Assembly (NCBI GenBank): GCA_047602125.1
Contig: JASGIB010000001.1
Location: 434,001-498,000 of the forward strand
Source: Pseudoluteimonas sp047602125
Lineage (GTDB): Bacteria > Pseudomonadota > Gammaproteobacteria > Xanthomonadales > Xanthomonadaceae
Direction of reading: 5' to 3'
Length of the DNA stretch: 64,000 bases
A program made the translations under genes and the position numbers. Shown here in pieces: positions 42,119-50,317 of this stretch. Each line of letters begins with the position of its first letter. Positions within the stretch are counted from its first letter, which is position 1. The notes under the pieces were generated by a model. It did not search any database. It was not told the origin of the DNA and worked only from the letters and a program-made list of their open reading frames with translations.

Positions 42119-42864
42119 GCGCCCTGCTCCCAGGCCTGGTCGTATGCGATGCGCAGTGTGGTGAAGTCCGCATCAACGTCTGCCACCGCGCGATCGCCGC
42201 GCAACTTGCGCAGCGATCGCAACAACCGCGCGAGGTTGCGTTCGCGCCAGCTCCGCGCCAGTCGCCGCAACCGGCCGCGGTCGAGGTCGATCAGCCAACC
42301 CGCGCCACCGCCGTCGAACAGTACGTTGTGCGCGTTGAGATCGGCGTGATCGAGCCCCTCGCGGTGGAACCCGGCAATGAGCCGCCCCGCCGCCACCCAC
42401 GGCGCCGCGCTGCCCTGCCCGGCCGCGAGCTCGGCGAGGCTGCGCGCGCCGGCGATGCGTTCGACCATGATCGCCGCGCGATACGTGCGCCCGCGTCGCC
42501 AGTAGCAAGCTGCGTGCGGCGCCGGCACCGCGAGTCCACGCTGGCGCAATTCGCGCAAGAGGCGGTATTCGGCGAAGCTGCGGACGTGCGATTCGCCGCG
42601 CCACGCATAGCCGTCGCGGCTCAGCCGCGCGGCCCAGCCGCCGCGCAGGTAGCGGCGCAATACCAGTTCGCGTTCGCCGGCCTCGACAAACCATGCGCCG
42701 CCGCGCCCGCCCTGGCCGACGCGCCGCGCGTGTTCGCCCCAGTGTTCCGGATCGAAAAGCTCCGGGCCGGCTTGCCGCTGCCGCGCCGCGTCGAACAAAA
42801 TCGCCCCATCGCCACGATCGTCGTGGAACCGGACGAGGATGTCTTGCGCAGTGGCAGCGACCAT
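42115..42864 (-). CDS. kdkA: 3-deoxy-D-manno-octulosonic acid kinase
   Basis: 249 residues, matching KdkA/WaaP-type inner-core kinases: WGEHARRVGQGGRGGAWFVEAG, LVLRRYLRGGWAARLSRDGYAW, RSFAEYRLLRELRQRGLAVPAP, the catalytic loop HADLNAHNVLF and metal-binding LIDLDRGR. It phosphorylates the Kdo residue of lipid A-Kdo at the inner face of the inner membrane. It diverges from a heptosyltransferase-like gene, which supports a core-oligosaccharide locus. Confidence 0.92.
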   Translation of the reverse strand: MVAATAQDILVRFHDDRGDGAILFDAARQRQAGPELFDPEHWGEHARRVGQGGRGGAWFVEAGERELVLRRYLRGGWAARLSRDGYAWRGESHVRSFAEYRLLRELRQRGLAVPAPHAACYWRRGRTYRAAIMVERIAGARSLAELAAGQGSAAPWVAAGRLIAGFHREGLDHADLNAHNVLFDGGGAGWLIDLDRGRLRRLARSWRERNLARLLRSLRKLRGDRAVADVDADFTTLRIAYDQAWEQGA

Positions 42865-43917
42865 GGATCGAGTCTAGCAAGCGCCGCCGCGCCGGCGTCG
42901 GTCTGCCTGCTGCGCCTGTCGGCGCTCGGCGACGTCACCCACGTGCTGCCGCTGGTGCGCACCCTGCGCAAGGCGTGGCCCGGCGTGGAACTGACCTGGG
43001 TGATCGGCAAGGGCGAGCATCGCCTGCTCGACGGCCTGCCCGGCGTGCGTTTCCTCGAATACGACAAGAAGTCCGGGCTCGCCGGCATGCGCGCGCTGCG
43101 CCGCGAACTCGCCGGCCAGCGTTTCGATGCGCTGCTGCAGATGCAGGTGGCCGCCCGCGCGAACCTGCTGTCCGCGTTCCTCCCGGCGAAGCGACGCATC
43201 GGTTACGACCGTTCGCGTTCGAAGGACCTGCACGGGCTCTTCATCAACGAACGCATCCCGGATCGTCCCGGCATCCACGTGCTCGACGCGATCGGCAGTT
43301 TCTGCGAACCGCTCGGCCTGGAGCAGACCGAAGTCGTCTGGAACATGCCGGTGCCGGAAGCCGCGTTCGAATGGGCGGCGCAACAATGGCCCGACGACGG
43401 CACGCCGGTACTGATGATCTCGCCCTGCTCCAGCCATGCCCGCCGCAACTGGCGCGCCGAACGCCATGCCGCGCTTGCAGACCATGCCGCGGCGAAGGGC
43501 TGGCGCATCGTGCTGTGCGGCGGCCGCAGCGAACTGGAGCGCAGCACCGGCGACGCGATCCTCGCGGCGATGAAGTCTCCTGCGCTCGACCTGATCGGCA
43601 AGGACACGCTCAAGCAGCTCCCGGCATTGCTCACCCGCGCGAACCTGCTGGTAACGCCGGATTCCGGTCCGATGCACATCGCCAACGCGATGGGAACGAA
43701 AGTCCTCGGCCTGCATGCAGCCAGCAACCCGCGCCGCAGCGGTCCGTATTCCGATATCCGTTATTGCGTCGACCGCTACGACGACGCCGCGCGCAAGTTC
43801 CTCGGCAAACCAGCCGCGGAGTTGAAGTGGGGAACGAAGATCGAAGCCGACGGCGTGATGGACCTGATCGCCGTCGAGGATGCGGTCGAGGCATTCGAGC
43901 GTTACGCACTCGCATGA
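42844..43917 (+). CDS. Glycosyltransferase family 9 (heptosyltransferase-like)
   Basis: 357 residues from a TTG at 42844, chosen for the GAGGA just upstream; a GTG at 42823 is also possible and no ATG is in frame. It has VCLLRLSALGDVTHVLPLVRTLRKAWP, the two-domain GT9 pattern with MISPCSSHARRNWRAERH and LLVTPDSGPMHIANAMGTKVLGLHAASNPRRSGPYS. ADP-heptose is the usual donor in lipopolysaccharide core synthesis. With the TTG start the gene overlaps the divergent kdkA 5' end by 21 bases. Confidence 0.9.
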   Translation: MRSGSDHGSSLASAAAPASVCLLRLSALGDVTHVLPLVRTLRKAWPGVELTWVIGKGEHRLLDGLPGVRFLEYDKKSGLAGMRALRRELAGQRFDALLQMQVAARANLLSAFLPAKRRIGYDRSRSKDLHGLFINERIPDRPGIHVLDAIGSFCEPLGLEQTEVVWNMPVPEAAFEWAAQQWPDDGTPVLMISPCSSHARRNWRAERHAALADHAAAKGWRIVLCGGRSELERSTGDAILAAMKSPALDLIGKDTLKQLPALLTRANLLVTPDSGPMHIANAMGTKVLGLHAASNPRRSGPYSDIRYCVDRYDDAARKFLGKPAAELKWGTKIEADGVMDLIAVEDAVEAFERYALA

Positions 43918-43930
43918 ACAAGCCGCGACG

Positions 43931-44974
43931 ATGAACCCGTTCACCCGCCTGCTCTGCATCCCGCTGCCGCTGTTGCAGGCGCCAATGGCTGGCGTGCAGG
44001 GCCATCGCTTGGCCGTGGCGGCCTGCGAAGCCGGCGCACTCGGCGCGCTGCCCGCGGCCGCGCTGTCGCCATTCGCGCTCGCGAACGAGATCGACGCGCT
44101 GCGCGCCGGCACGTCGCGGCCTTTCAACCTCAATTTCTTCTGCCATGCCCCACCGGCGCCGCAACCGGAACGCGAAGCATCCTGGCGAACCGCATTGTCC
44201 GGCGAATACGCGGCATGGGGCATCGATCCGGCGAGCGTGCAGTCCGGGCCGGGTCGCCGTCCTTTCAATGAAGACGCGCTCGCCGTGCTGCTCGCGACCC
44301 GGCCATCCGTGATCAGCTTCCACTTCGGCCTTCCGGACGAATCGCTGCTCGCGCCATTGCGGGCAATGGGATGCCGCATCCTGTCATCCGCGACCACCGT
44401 CGATGAAGCGCGCTGGCTGGCCACGCGCGGCGTCGATGCCGTGATCGCGCAGGGGCTGGAGGCCGGCGGCCATCGCGGGCATTTCCTGTCCGACGACCTC
44501 AGCGTGCAAGCGGGCACGTTCGCGTTGCTGCCCTCCATCGTCGCCGCGGTCGACGTGCCGGTGATCGCGGCGGGCGGCATCGTCGATGCGAATGGGGTGG
44601 CTGCGGCGATGCGACTCGGCGCTTCCGCGGTGCAGGTCGGCTCGGCGTTCCTGCGCTGTCCCGAGGCGGATACGTCCGCGGTGCATCGTGCTGCGCTGGC
44701 TTCGCCGCGCGCAAGCCACACGGTGTTGACCAACGTCTTCACCGGCCGCGCCGCGCGCGGCATCGTCAACCATGCGATCCGCGAATTCGGTCCGTTGCGT
44801 AGTGGCTTGCCGGACTTTCCGCTCGCCGCGACGGCCTCGGCGCCATTGCGCAAGGCCGCCGAAGCGGCGGGACGCGACGACTGGTCGCCGCTCTGGGCGG
44901 GGCAGCGCCTGCCGGACCAGGCCGAAGTTCCGGCCGCCGAGATGGTGCGCCGGTTGGCGCAAGGATTCGCCTGA
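43931..44974 (+). CDS. Nitronate monooxygenase family flavoprotein
   Basis: 347 residues. It is a TIM-barrel NPD/NMO protein: LLQAPMAGVQGHRLAVAACEAGALGALPAA, NFFCHAPP, SFHFGLPDESLLAPLRAMG, the conserved GLEAGGHRGHF with the catalytic His, and the FMN-binding AAGGIVDANGVAAAMRLGASAVQVGSAFLRCPE. It detoxifies alkyl nitronates with oxygen. It follows the GT9 gene by 13 bases, though the functions are unrelated. Confidence 0.92.
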   Translation: MNPFTRLLCIPLPLLQAPMAGVQGHRLAVAACEAGALGALPAAALSPFALANEIDALRAGTSRPFNLNFFCHAPPAPQPEREASWRTALSGEYAAWGIDPASVQSGPGRRPFNEDALAVLLATRPSVISFHFGLPDESLLAPLRAMGCRILSSATTVDEARWLATRGVDAVIAQGLEAGGHRGHFLSDDLSVQAGTFALLPSIVAAVDVPVIAAGGIVDANGVAAAMRLGASAVQVGSAFLRCPEADTSAVHRAALASPRASHTVLTNVFTGRAARGIVNHAIREFGPLRSGLPDFPLAATASAPLRKAAEAAGRDDWSPLWAGQRLPDQAEVPAAEMVRRLAQGFA

Positions 44975-44983
44975 TGCGGAGAA

Positions 44984-45391
44984 TCAGGATTTCGCGTTGC
45001 CCGCGTAATCCTCGTACGATTTCTCCTCGACGTAGGCCGAACCCAGCGCGAGGTTGATGTCCTTCTTGATCCGCGCGCGTTCGTCGTTCTCGAAATACAC
45101 GCTGCGCGCCAGCTTGATGAACTCCGCGTCGAAGGCCTGCGCCTTCTCCTTCAGCCGGATGTCGTCCTCGATCACCCACAACCGCTCGTTCACCGCCTTC
45201 AGCCGCGCGCGCAACTCCACGATGTCCTTGCCCGCGGCTGGATGCCCCATCCAGGTCTTCTCCAGTGCCGACAGCTCGTTGCGGACATTCGCCAATTTGG
45301 CCGGGTCGGTCATGCGCTCGGACTTGATCTGCAGGATCGCGATCTTGTCCAGCAGCTCGCCGAAGGAGACGGGGGTGTGGATTTCGGACAT
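44984..45391 (-). CDS. DUF6165 family protein
   Basis: 135 residues, mostly helical: VSFGELLDKIAILQIKSERMTD, then ELSALEKTWM and VNERLWVIEDDIRLKEKAQAFDAEFIKLARSVYFENDERARIKKDIN. The family often lies near lipopolysaccharide genes and has no defined role. It is convergent to the nitronate monooxygenase gene (9 bp gap). Confidence 0.85.
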   Translation of the reverse strand: MSEIHTPVSFGELLDKIAILQIKSERMTDPAKLANVRNELSALEKTWMGHPAAGKDIVELRARLKAVNERLWVIEDDIRLKEKAQAFDAEFIKLARSVYFENDERARIKKDINLALGSAYVEEKSYEDYAGNAKS

Positions 45392-45438
45392 GCGGCGGGC
45401 GATCCATGTATCGGGGCCCGGAGTTTAGCGCCCTCGCC

Positions 45439-45467
45439 TTGTGGGCGACCGTGCGCATCCGTATCAT
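45439..45467 (+). promoter_or_regulatory. Promoter of tRNA-Ser (CGA)
   Basis: TTGTGG (45439-45444), a 17-base spacer and TATCAT (45462-45467). Transcription would begin near 45474, about 35 bases before the tRNA. Confidence 0.65.
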
Positions 45468-45508
45468 GGCGCCCCCGCGGCCGGCCTCGCCGTCCGCGTG
45501 CCGCATCC

Positions 45509-45599
45509 GGAGAGGTGGCAGAGTGGTCGATTGTACCTGACTCGAAATCAGGCAAGGGTTTATAGCCCTTCGAGGGTTCGAATCCCTCCCTCTCCGCCA
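45509..45599 (+). tRNA. tRNA-Ser (CGA)
   Basis: 91 bases with encoded CCA. Anticodon stem CCTGA/TCAGG with loop CTCGAAA, a long variable arm and TTCGAAT T loop. A strong terminator follows. Confidence 0.96.
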
Positions 45600-45607
45600 G
45601 ACTCGCG

Positions 45608-45632
45608 AAACGCCCCGCACGGGGCGTTTTTC
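45608..45632 (+). terminator. Rho-independent terminator after tRNA-Ser
   Basis: aaacgcccc-gca-cggggcgttttt: a short GC stem of 7 bp with flanking A-T pairs and a T-run. Confidence 0.85.
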
Positions 45633-45757
45633 GTCGGTGGGGAAGGTCGCGTTCACGTCCGCCTGCGCAGAATGCGGACCCGCGTTTCCGCCGCCCGGCC
45701 GTGTCCGGAAATGGCATCCATCTTCGTTACCCCGGAAAAGGCCCCCATCGAGGTCGC

Positions 45758-46462
45758 ATGATCGAATTCGGACACCTCACCCATGTCGGCCTGCGGCGCG
45801 AGCTGAACGAAGACACGTACTACGGCGACAGCGAACTCGGCCTGTGGCTGGTCGCCGATGGCATGGGCGGACACGAATACGGGGAAGTCGCGAGCGCGCT
45901 CGCCCGCGAAGCGATCGTGCGCGAGATCCGCCAGGGCACGGCGCTGGCGCAGGCGATCCGCATCGCCGACGAGGAGATCATCCGCGCCTCGCGCCAGCGC
46001 AACGACGCGCTGCCGATGGGCACCACCGTCGTCGCCGCGCGGGTGCAGGACAACCGGTTCGAAGTCGCCTGGGTCGGCGACAGCCGCGTCTACCTCTGGC
46101 ACGACGGCCAGCTGGCGCAGCTGTCGCAGGACCACAGCTACGTGCAGGAACTGATTTCCCAGGGCGCGATCAGCAGCGACCAGGCGCGCAGCCACCCGCA
46201 CCGCAACGTCGTGACCCAGGCGCTGGGCGTGACCGATCCCTCCGCGCTGAACGTCGAAACACTATCGGGTGAGTTGCGCCCGGGCATGCAGCTCCTGCTG
46301 TGCAGCGACGGGCTGACCGAGGAAGTGGACGACCGCGCGATCGGCCAGGTGCTCGCCCATACCGAATGCAGCGCGCAGGAATGCGTCGACGGACTGGTCG
46401 CGGCCGCGCTCGACGGCGGCGGTTCGGACAACGTGACCGTGCTGCTGGTGCGCCGGCACTAG
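45758..46462 (+). CDS. PP2C-family protein phosphatase
   Basis: 234 residues. All metal motifs of the bacterial PP2C fold are seen: LNEDTYYGD, VADGMGGHEYGEVAS, MGTTVVAA, VGDSRVYLWHDG, LLCSDGLTEEV and GSDNVTVLLV. It removes phosphate from Ser/Thr of proteins. No Ser/Thr kinase or FHA protein is next to it. Its TAG stop overlaps the dnaQ stop of the other strand in the palindrome CTAG. Confidence 0.94.
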   Translation: MIEFGHLTHVGLRRELNEDTYYGDSELGLWLVADGMGGHEYGEVASALAREAIVREIRQGTALAQAIRIADEEIIRASRQRNDALPMGTTVVAARVQDNRFEVAWVGDSRVYLWHDGQLAQLSQDHSYVQELISQGAISSDQARSHPHRNVVTQALGVTDPSALNVETLSGELRPGMQLLLCSDGLTEEVDDRAIGQVLAHTECSAQECVDGLVAAALDGGGSDNVTVLLVRRH

Positions 46463-47181
46463 TCGGCGGGCACGGCCTCCAGCGCATCCCAGGCGCATTG
46501 CCCGGCCTTGCGCCGGATCGCTTCCAGCCGCGCGCGATGCGCTTCGAGGTCCGGGGCTTCGATCCGAATCCGCGGGCGTTCGCCGGCCATCCCGAAATCC
46601 ATCGCCACCGCCGCCCTCGCCGGCACGGCGTCGGTCGCGCTCGCGGCCAGGCCAAGCTCGCTCTGGCCCGACGTCATGGCGAGGTAGACCTCGGCCAGCA
46701 ACTGCGCATCGAGCAGCGCGCCGTGCAGTTGTCGCTGCGCGTTGTCCACGCCGAGGCGGCGGCACAGCGCGTCCAGCGAATTGCGCTGGCCCGGGTAGCG
46801 CTCGCGCGCGAGGGCGAGCGTGTCCTCGACCGCACAACGTTCGCCCATGCGCCCGAATTGCGGGCCGAGCCGCGCGAGTTCGGCGTCGAGGAAGCCGATG
46901 TCGAACGCGGCGTTGTGGATCACGAGTTCCGCGCCATCGACGAAAGCGAGGAATTCCTCGGCGACTTCGGGGAAACGCGGCTTGTCGGCGAGGAATTCCA
47001 GGGTCAACCCGGTGACTTCCTGCGCGCCGGCGGAGAATTCGCGATCCGGGTTGAGGTAGCAGTGGAAGGTGCGCCCGCTGGAGCGGCGCTCCAGCAATTC
47101 GACGCAACCGATTTCGACCACGCGGTCGCCGCGTTCGGCATAGAGGCCGGTGGTTTCGGTATCGAGCACGATCTGGCGCAT
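46459..47181 (-). CDS. dnaQ: DNA polymerase III epsilon subunit, proofreading exonuclease
   Basis: 240 residues from the ATG at 47181. DEDDh exonuclease motifs: LDTETTG, HNAAFDIGFLDAEL and QLHGALLDAQLLAEVY. A C-terminal tail (PDLEAHRARLEAIRRKAGQCAWD) would bind the alpha subunit. rnhA lies 5 bp upstream, as is common. Confidence 0.97.
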   Translation of the reverse strand: MRQIVLDTETTGLYAERGDRVVEIGCVELLERRSSGRTFHCYLNPDREFSAGAQEVTGLTLEFLADKPRFPEVAEEFLAFVDGAELVIHNAAFDIGFLDAELARLGPQFGRMGERCAVEDTLALARERYPGQRNSLDALCRRLGVDNAQRQLHGALLDAQLLAEVYLAMTSGQSELGLAASATDAVPARAAVAMDFGMAGERPRIRIEAPDLEAHRARLEAIRRKAGQCAWDALEAVPAD

Positions 47182-47186
47182 GCCCG

Positions 47187-47642
47187 TCACCTTACCCGTT
47201 TCGCATCGGCGCGCATCGCTTCGGCCGCCGCGCGCGCCAGTGCATCGACGCGTTCGTTGTCCGGGTCGCCGCTGTGGCCCTTCACCCAGTGCCAGGCGAT
47301 CTTGTGCCGCGCGGTGGCCGCGTGCAGGCGTTCCCACAGGTCGCGGTTCTTGACCGGGTCGCCGCCCGCGGTTTTCCAGTTGCGGCGGATCCAGTTCGGC
47401 ATCCATTCGGTGATGCCCTGGCGCACGTATTGCGAATCGGTGTGCAGGTCGATGGCGCAAGCCTCGGTCAGCGATTCCAGCGCGGAAATCGCCGCCATCA
47501 GTTCCATCCGGTTGTTGGTGGTGTCGGGTTCCGCGCCGACGACTTCGCGTTCGTGCGCGCCATAGCGCAACAGCGCGGCCCAGCCGCCGGGGCCGGGATT
47601 GCCGAGGCAGGCCCCGTCGGTATGCACCTCGATCCGCTTCAT
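47187..47642 (-). CDS. rnhA: Ribonuclease HI
   Basis: 151 residues. The four acidic residues lie in HTDGACLGNPGPGGW, NNRMELMAAI, LHTDSQYV and NERVDALAR. It cuts the RNA strand of RNA-DNA hybrids. The ATG overlaps the methyltransferase stop (ATGA). Confidence 0.97.
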   Translation of the reverse strand: MKRIEVHTDGACLGNPGPGGWAALLRYGAHEREVVGAEPDTTNNRMELMAAISALESLTEACAIDLHTDSQYVRQGITEWMPNWIRRNWKTAGGDPVKNRDLWERLHAATARHKIAWHWVKGHSGDPDNERVDALARAAAEAMRADAKRVR

Positions 47643-48292
47643 GCCGGCGCCGCCAGCGTGCGCAATGGCTGCTCCCTGCGGCTGCGCAGCGGGGTCAATC
47701 CGGCCGCGCGCTTTTCCGCGCGCAACAGATAGGCCGCGCGGATGCCGGCGCCGGATTGCAGGGCATCGTCCGCCTGCGGCTTCCAGCGCGGCCCGATCCC
47801 CCGGGACAAGTCCTCCGGACTGAAGCCGCCGCGGCGCAGGCGACGGCGCCAGATTGCCGGTTCGGTGGCGCCGAGCCCGGTGCCGCGCCAGTTCCAGCGA
47901 TACGGCGCCAGCGGGTTCAGCGCGAACAGCCACAGTCGGCCACCCGGCGACAACAGGCGCCGGCATTCCTCGAGCAAGCCGGGATCCCAGGCGCCGTCCG
48001 CGACATGCTGCAGGATCACCGTGCCCACCGATTCGGCCGGTAACGGGAACGGCAGCACGAACCGCAGCGCCCGCCCCCAGTCTTCGGCCGCCGGGGAATG
48101 GCATTCGCCACCCGCCGGGGCGGCAACCGCCAGCGGCGCCAGCCATAGCCACGCCTGCGCCGGGCGCTCGCGCAATGCGGCTTCAACCTGCCCCTGCTCG
48201 CTGTCGAGCAGGGCGCGGCCGTGGGGGCTTTCGAACCAGGCCTGGGCCGGGTGGCGGGCGGGGTCCAAGACGGAGGGCGGCATGTCCGGCAT
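47639..48292 (-). CDS. Class I SAM-dependent methyltransferase, divergent
   Basis: 217 residues from the ATG at 48292 (or 48283). It fits the methyltransferases found between gloB and rnhA in many gammaproteobacteria (YafS-like). The late motifs are clear (VGTVILQHVADGAWDPGLLEECRRLLSPGGRLWLFALNPLAPYRW), but the classic glycine-rich SAM loop near the N-terminus is not obvious. Substrate unknown. Divergent from gloB across 33 bp. Confidence 0.8.
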   Translation of the reverse strand: MPDMPPSVLDPARHPAQAWFESPHGRALLDSEQGQVEAALRERPAQAWLWLAPLAVAAPAGGECHSPAAEDWGRALRFVLPFPLPAESVGTVILQHVADGAWDPGLLEECRRLLSPGGRLWLFALNPLAPYRWNWRGTGLGATEPAIWRRRLRRGGFSPEDLSRGIGPRWKPQADDALQSGAGIRAAYLLRAEKRAAGLTPLRSRREQPLRTLAAPA

Positions 48293-48325
48293 TCTATCGG
48301 CCCGCCCGGACCGACCGACCACGGC

Positions 48326-49087
48326 ATGTCCCTGCGCCCGTTGCCCGCCCTGCAGGACAACTACATCTGGCTGCTGGCCGATGAGGCCGGCCGGGCACTC
48401 GTGGTCGATCCGGGCGAGGCCGGGCCGGTGCTGGCGGCCGCCGACGGCCTCGACCTCGCCGCGATCCTGCTGACCCACCATCACCCGGACCACATCGTCG
48501 GCACCGCCGCCCTGCTGGAGCGCTGGCCCCGGGCCGTGGTGTTCGCACCGGCGGACGAGCGCATCCCCGGCCCCTGCACTCGGGTCTCGGATGGCGACCG
48601 CATCCAGGCCGGCTCGTGCATGTTCGACGTGATCGCCGTGCCCGGCCATACGCGCAGCCATGTCGCCTACTTCGGGGAAGGCCTGCTGTTCTGCGGCGAC
48701 ACGCTGTTCAGCCTCGGCTGCGGGCGCCTGTTCGAAGGCACGCCGGCGCAGATGCACGCCTCGCTGTCGCGGCTCGCCGCGTTGCCGCCGGACACGCGCG
48801 TCTGCTGCGGCCACGAATACACCGAGGCCAACGCACGCTTCGCGTTGACCGTCGAACCGGGCAATCGCGAATTGCAACGCCATGCGGCTGCCGTGCGCGA
48901 ACTGCGTGCGATCGGCAAGCCCAGCCTGCCGAGCACGCTTGTCGTCGAACGCGCCTGCAATCCCTTCCTGCGGGTGGATTCGGTGGAAATACGCGCATCG
49001 CTGGTGCAACGCGTCGGTCGCGAAGCCACGGATGCGGTCGATGCCTTCGGCGCATTGCGCGCATGGAAGGACGAATTCCGCGGATGA
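48326..49087 (+). CDS. gloB: Hydroxyacylglutathione hydrolase (glyoxalase II)
   Basis: 253 residues. LPALQDNYIWLL is the usual start; metal ligands lie in THHHPDHIVG, PGHTRSHVAYF, CGDTLFSLGCGR and CCGHEYTEANARFAL. It hydrolyses S-lactoylglutathione in methylglyoxal detoxification. The stop overlaps the mltD start (ATGA). Confidence 0.96.
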   Translation: MSLRPLPALQDNYIWLLADEAGRALVVDPGEAGPVLAAADGLDLAAILLTHHHPDHIVGTAALLERWPRAVVFAPADERIPGPCTRVSDGDRIQAGSCMFDVIAVPGHTRSHVAYFGEGLLFCGDTLFSLGCGRLFEGTPAQMHASLSRLAALPPDTRVCCGHEYTEANARFALTVEPGNRELQRHAAAVRELRAIGKPSLPSTLVVERACNPFLRVDSVEIRASLVQRVGREATDAVDAFGALRAWKDEFRG

Positions 49088-50262
49088 AGCCGCTTCGTCC
49101 CGCATTCGCGATGTTGTTGCTGGCGACGGCCTGCAGCCGCACGCCTTCGCCCGCCGCCGCCACCGCGCCGCCGGCCGCCGTGAAGCCGGTGTTCGTCGAA
49201 GCCACGCCACGCACGGATTCGGCATCGTCCGACGCAACGGCGGAACCGATCGATACCGTGCGCAGCGGCAGCGAGATCTACACCGCATTCGAGGATGGCC
49301 TGGCCGAACCGGGCTGCGAAGACGGCGCGAGCCCGCGCTGGCGAACGCACTACGCGAACGCCACACGGCGGTTGGCGAATGCACGCGACGACGTGTTGCC
49401 GCTGTTCGGCTACGTCGTCGATGCGATGCGCGCGGAAAACCTGCCGACCGAATACGCGCTGATCCCGTTCGTGGAAAGCCGCTACCACCCCGAGGCGCGC
49501 AGCGACGGTGGCCCCGCCGGACTCTGGCAGATGATCGCGATCACCGCTCGGCGGCAGGGCGTCTCCATGCGCCGTGGCTACGACGGCCGCCTGTCGCCGG
49601 TGGAATCGACGCGCGCGGCGGTGCGCTACCTGAAATTCCTCGACGCCGAGTTCGATGGCAACTGGAGGCTGGTCGCGATGGCCTACAACGCCGGCGACGG
49701 TGCGGTGCGGTCCGCGATCAGGCGCAGCGGGCGGCACGCACGCACTGCCGACCCGGATGCGCTGACGGGCCTGTCGCCGATCACGCTCGCCTACGCGCGC
49801 AAGTTGCAGGCACTGTCCTGCCTGTTGCAGGAAGCGCATGCGCGCGCGACATGGCAGGACGCGATCGACCGCCCGGTGCCGTTGCTGGTCGACGTGCGCT
49901 TGCCGATGGGCAGCGGCTCGCTGGATGCATGGGCCACGCACCACGGGCTCGATGCGGATGCGCTTCGACGCATGAATCCCGCGTTCCCGCGCGGCGCGCT
50001 CGGCGGGCGCGTCCCCGACCTGCTCACGCCCGCGGCCACGCCCGCGGGCAAGCCTCCGGTGCGCGCGTTCCTGCCGCGAACCCCGCCGCTGGCGCGCGAC
50101 AACGGCTGGTCGCGCCGGATCCACGTGGTCGCGTCCGGGGAAACCCTGGCCGGCATCGCCCATCGCAACGGGCTCGCCGCACGCGAACTGGCGGCGCGCA
50201 ACGGCCTGCAAGCCGGCGACACCGTGCGCCCCGGGATGGTGCTGGACCTCGGCCGCGAGTAG
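49084..50262 (+). CDS. mltD: Membrane-bound lytic transglycosylase MltD-like, with LysM
   Basis: 392 residues. A lipoprotein-like signal (FAMLLLATACS, Cys17) is followed by the lytic transglycosylase domain with the catalytic Glu in IPFVESRYHPEA and the GPAGLWQM signature, then AYNAGDGAV. One LysM domain ends the protein (IHVVASGETLAGIAHRNGLAARELAARNGL). E. coli MltD has two or more LysM copies, so this one is shorter. Confidence 0.93.
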   Translation: MKPLRPAFAMLLLATACSRTPSPAAATAPPAAVKPVFVEATPRTDSASSDATAEPIDTVRSGSEIYTAFEDGLAEPGCEDGASPRWRTHYANATRRLANARDDVLPLFGYVVDAMRAENLPTEYALIPFVESRYHPEARSDGGPAGLWQMIAITARRQGVSMRRGYDGRLSPVESTRAAVRYLKFLDAEFDGNWRLVAMAYNAGDGAVRSAIRRSGRHARTADPDALTGLSPITLAYARKLQALSCLLQEAHARATWQDAIDRPVPLLVDVRLPMGSGSLDAWATHHGLDADALRRMNPAFPRGALGGRVPDLLTPAATPAGKPPVRAFLPRTPPLARDNGWSRRIHVVASGETLAGIAHRNGLAARELAARNGLQAGDTVRPGMVLDLGRE

Positions 50263-50273
50263 CCGCGCCGGCT

Positions 50274-50302
50274 GTTGCGAGGCACACTGGCCGCCTCGCA
50301 AC
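50274..50302. promoter_or_regulatory. 9-bp inverted repeat next to the fabI ribosome binding site
   Basis: GTTGCGAGG (50274-50282) and CCTCGCAAC (50294-50302) are perfect inverse copies around 11 bases. The right arm abuts the fabI Shine-Dalgarno GAGGAA (50304-50309). It may be an operator or a leader hairpin. Confidence 0.55.
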
Positions 50303-50317
50303 GAGGAACGCATCGAC

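Noticed and set aside
41360..45391. The kdkA-MBL-GT9-monooxygenase-DUF6165 stretch as a new biosynthetic system
   Set aside because: Kdo kinase and heptosyltransferase are ordinary lipopolysaccharide core genes, and the others have no shared operon or pathway logic.
47639..49384. A 581-codon minus-strand frame that would give the methyltransferase a long N-terminal extension
   Set aside because: The extension is antisense to gloB and mltD; the methyltransferase starts at 48292.
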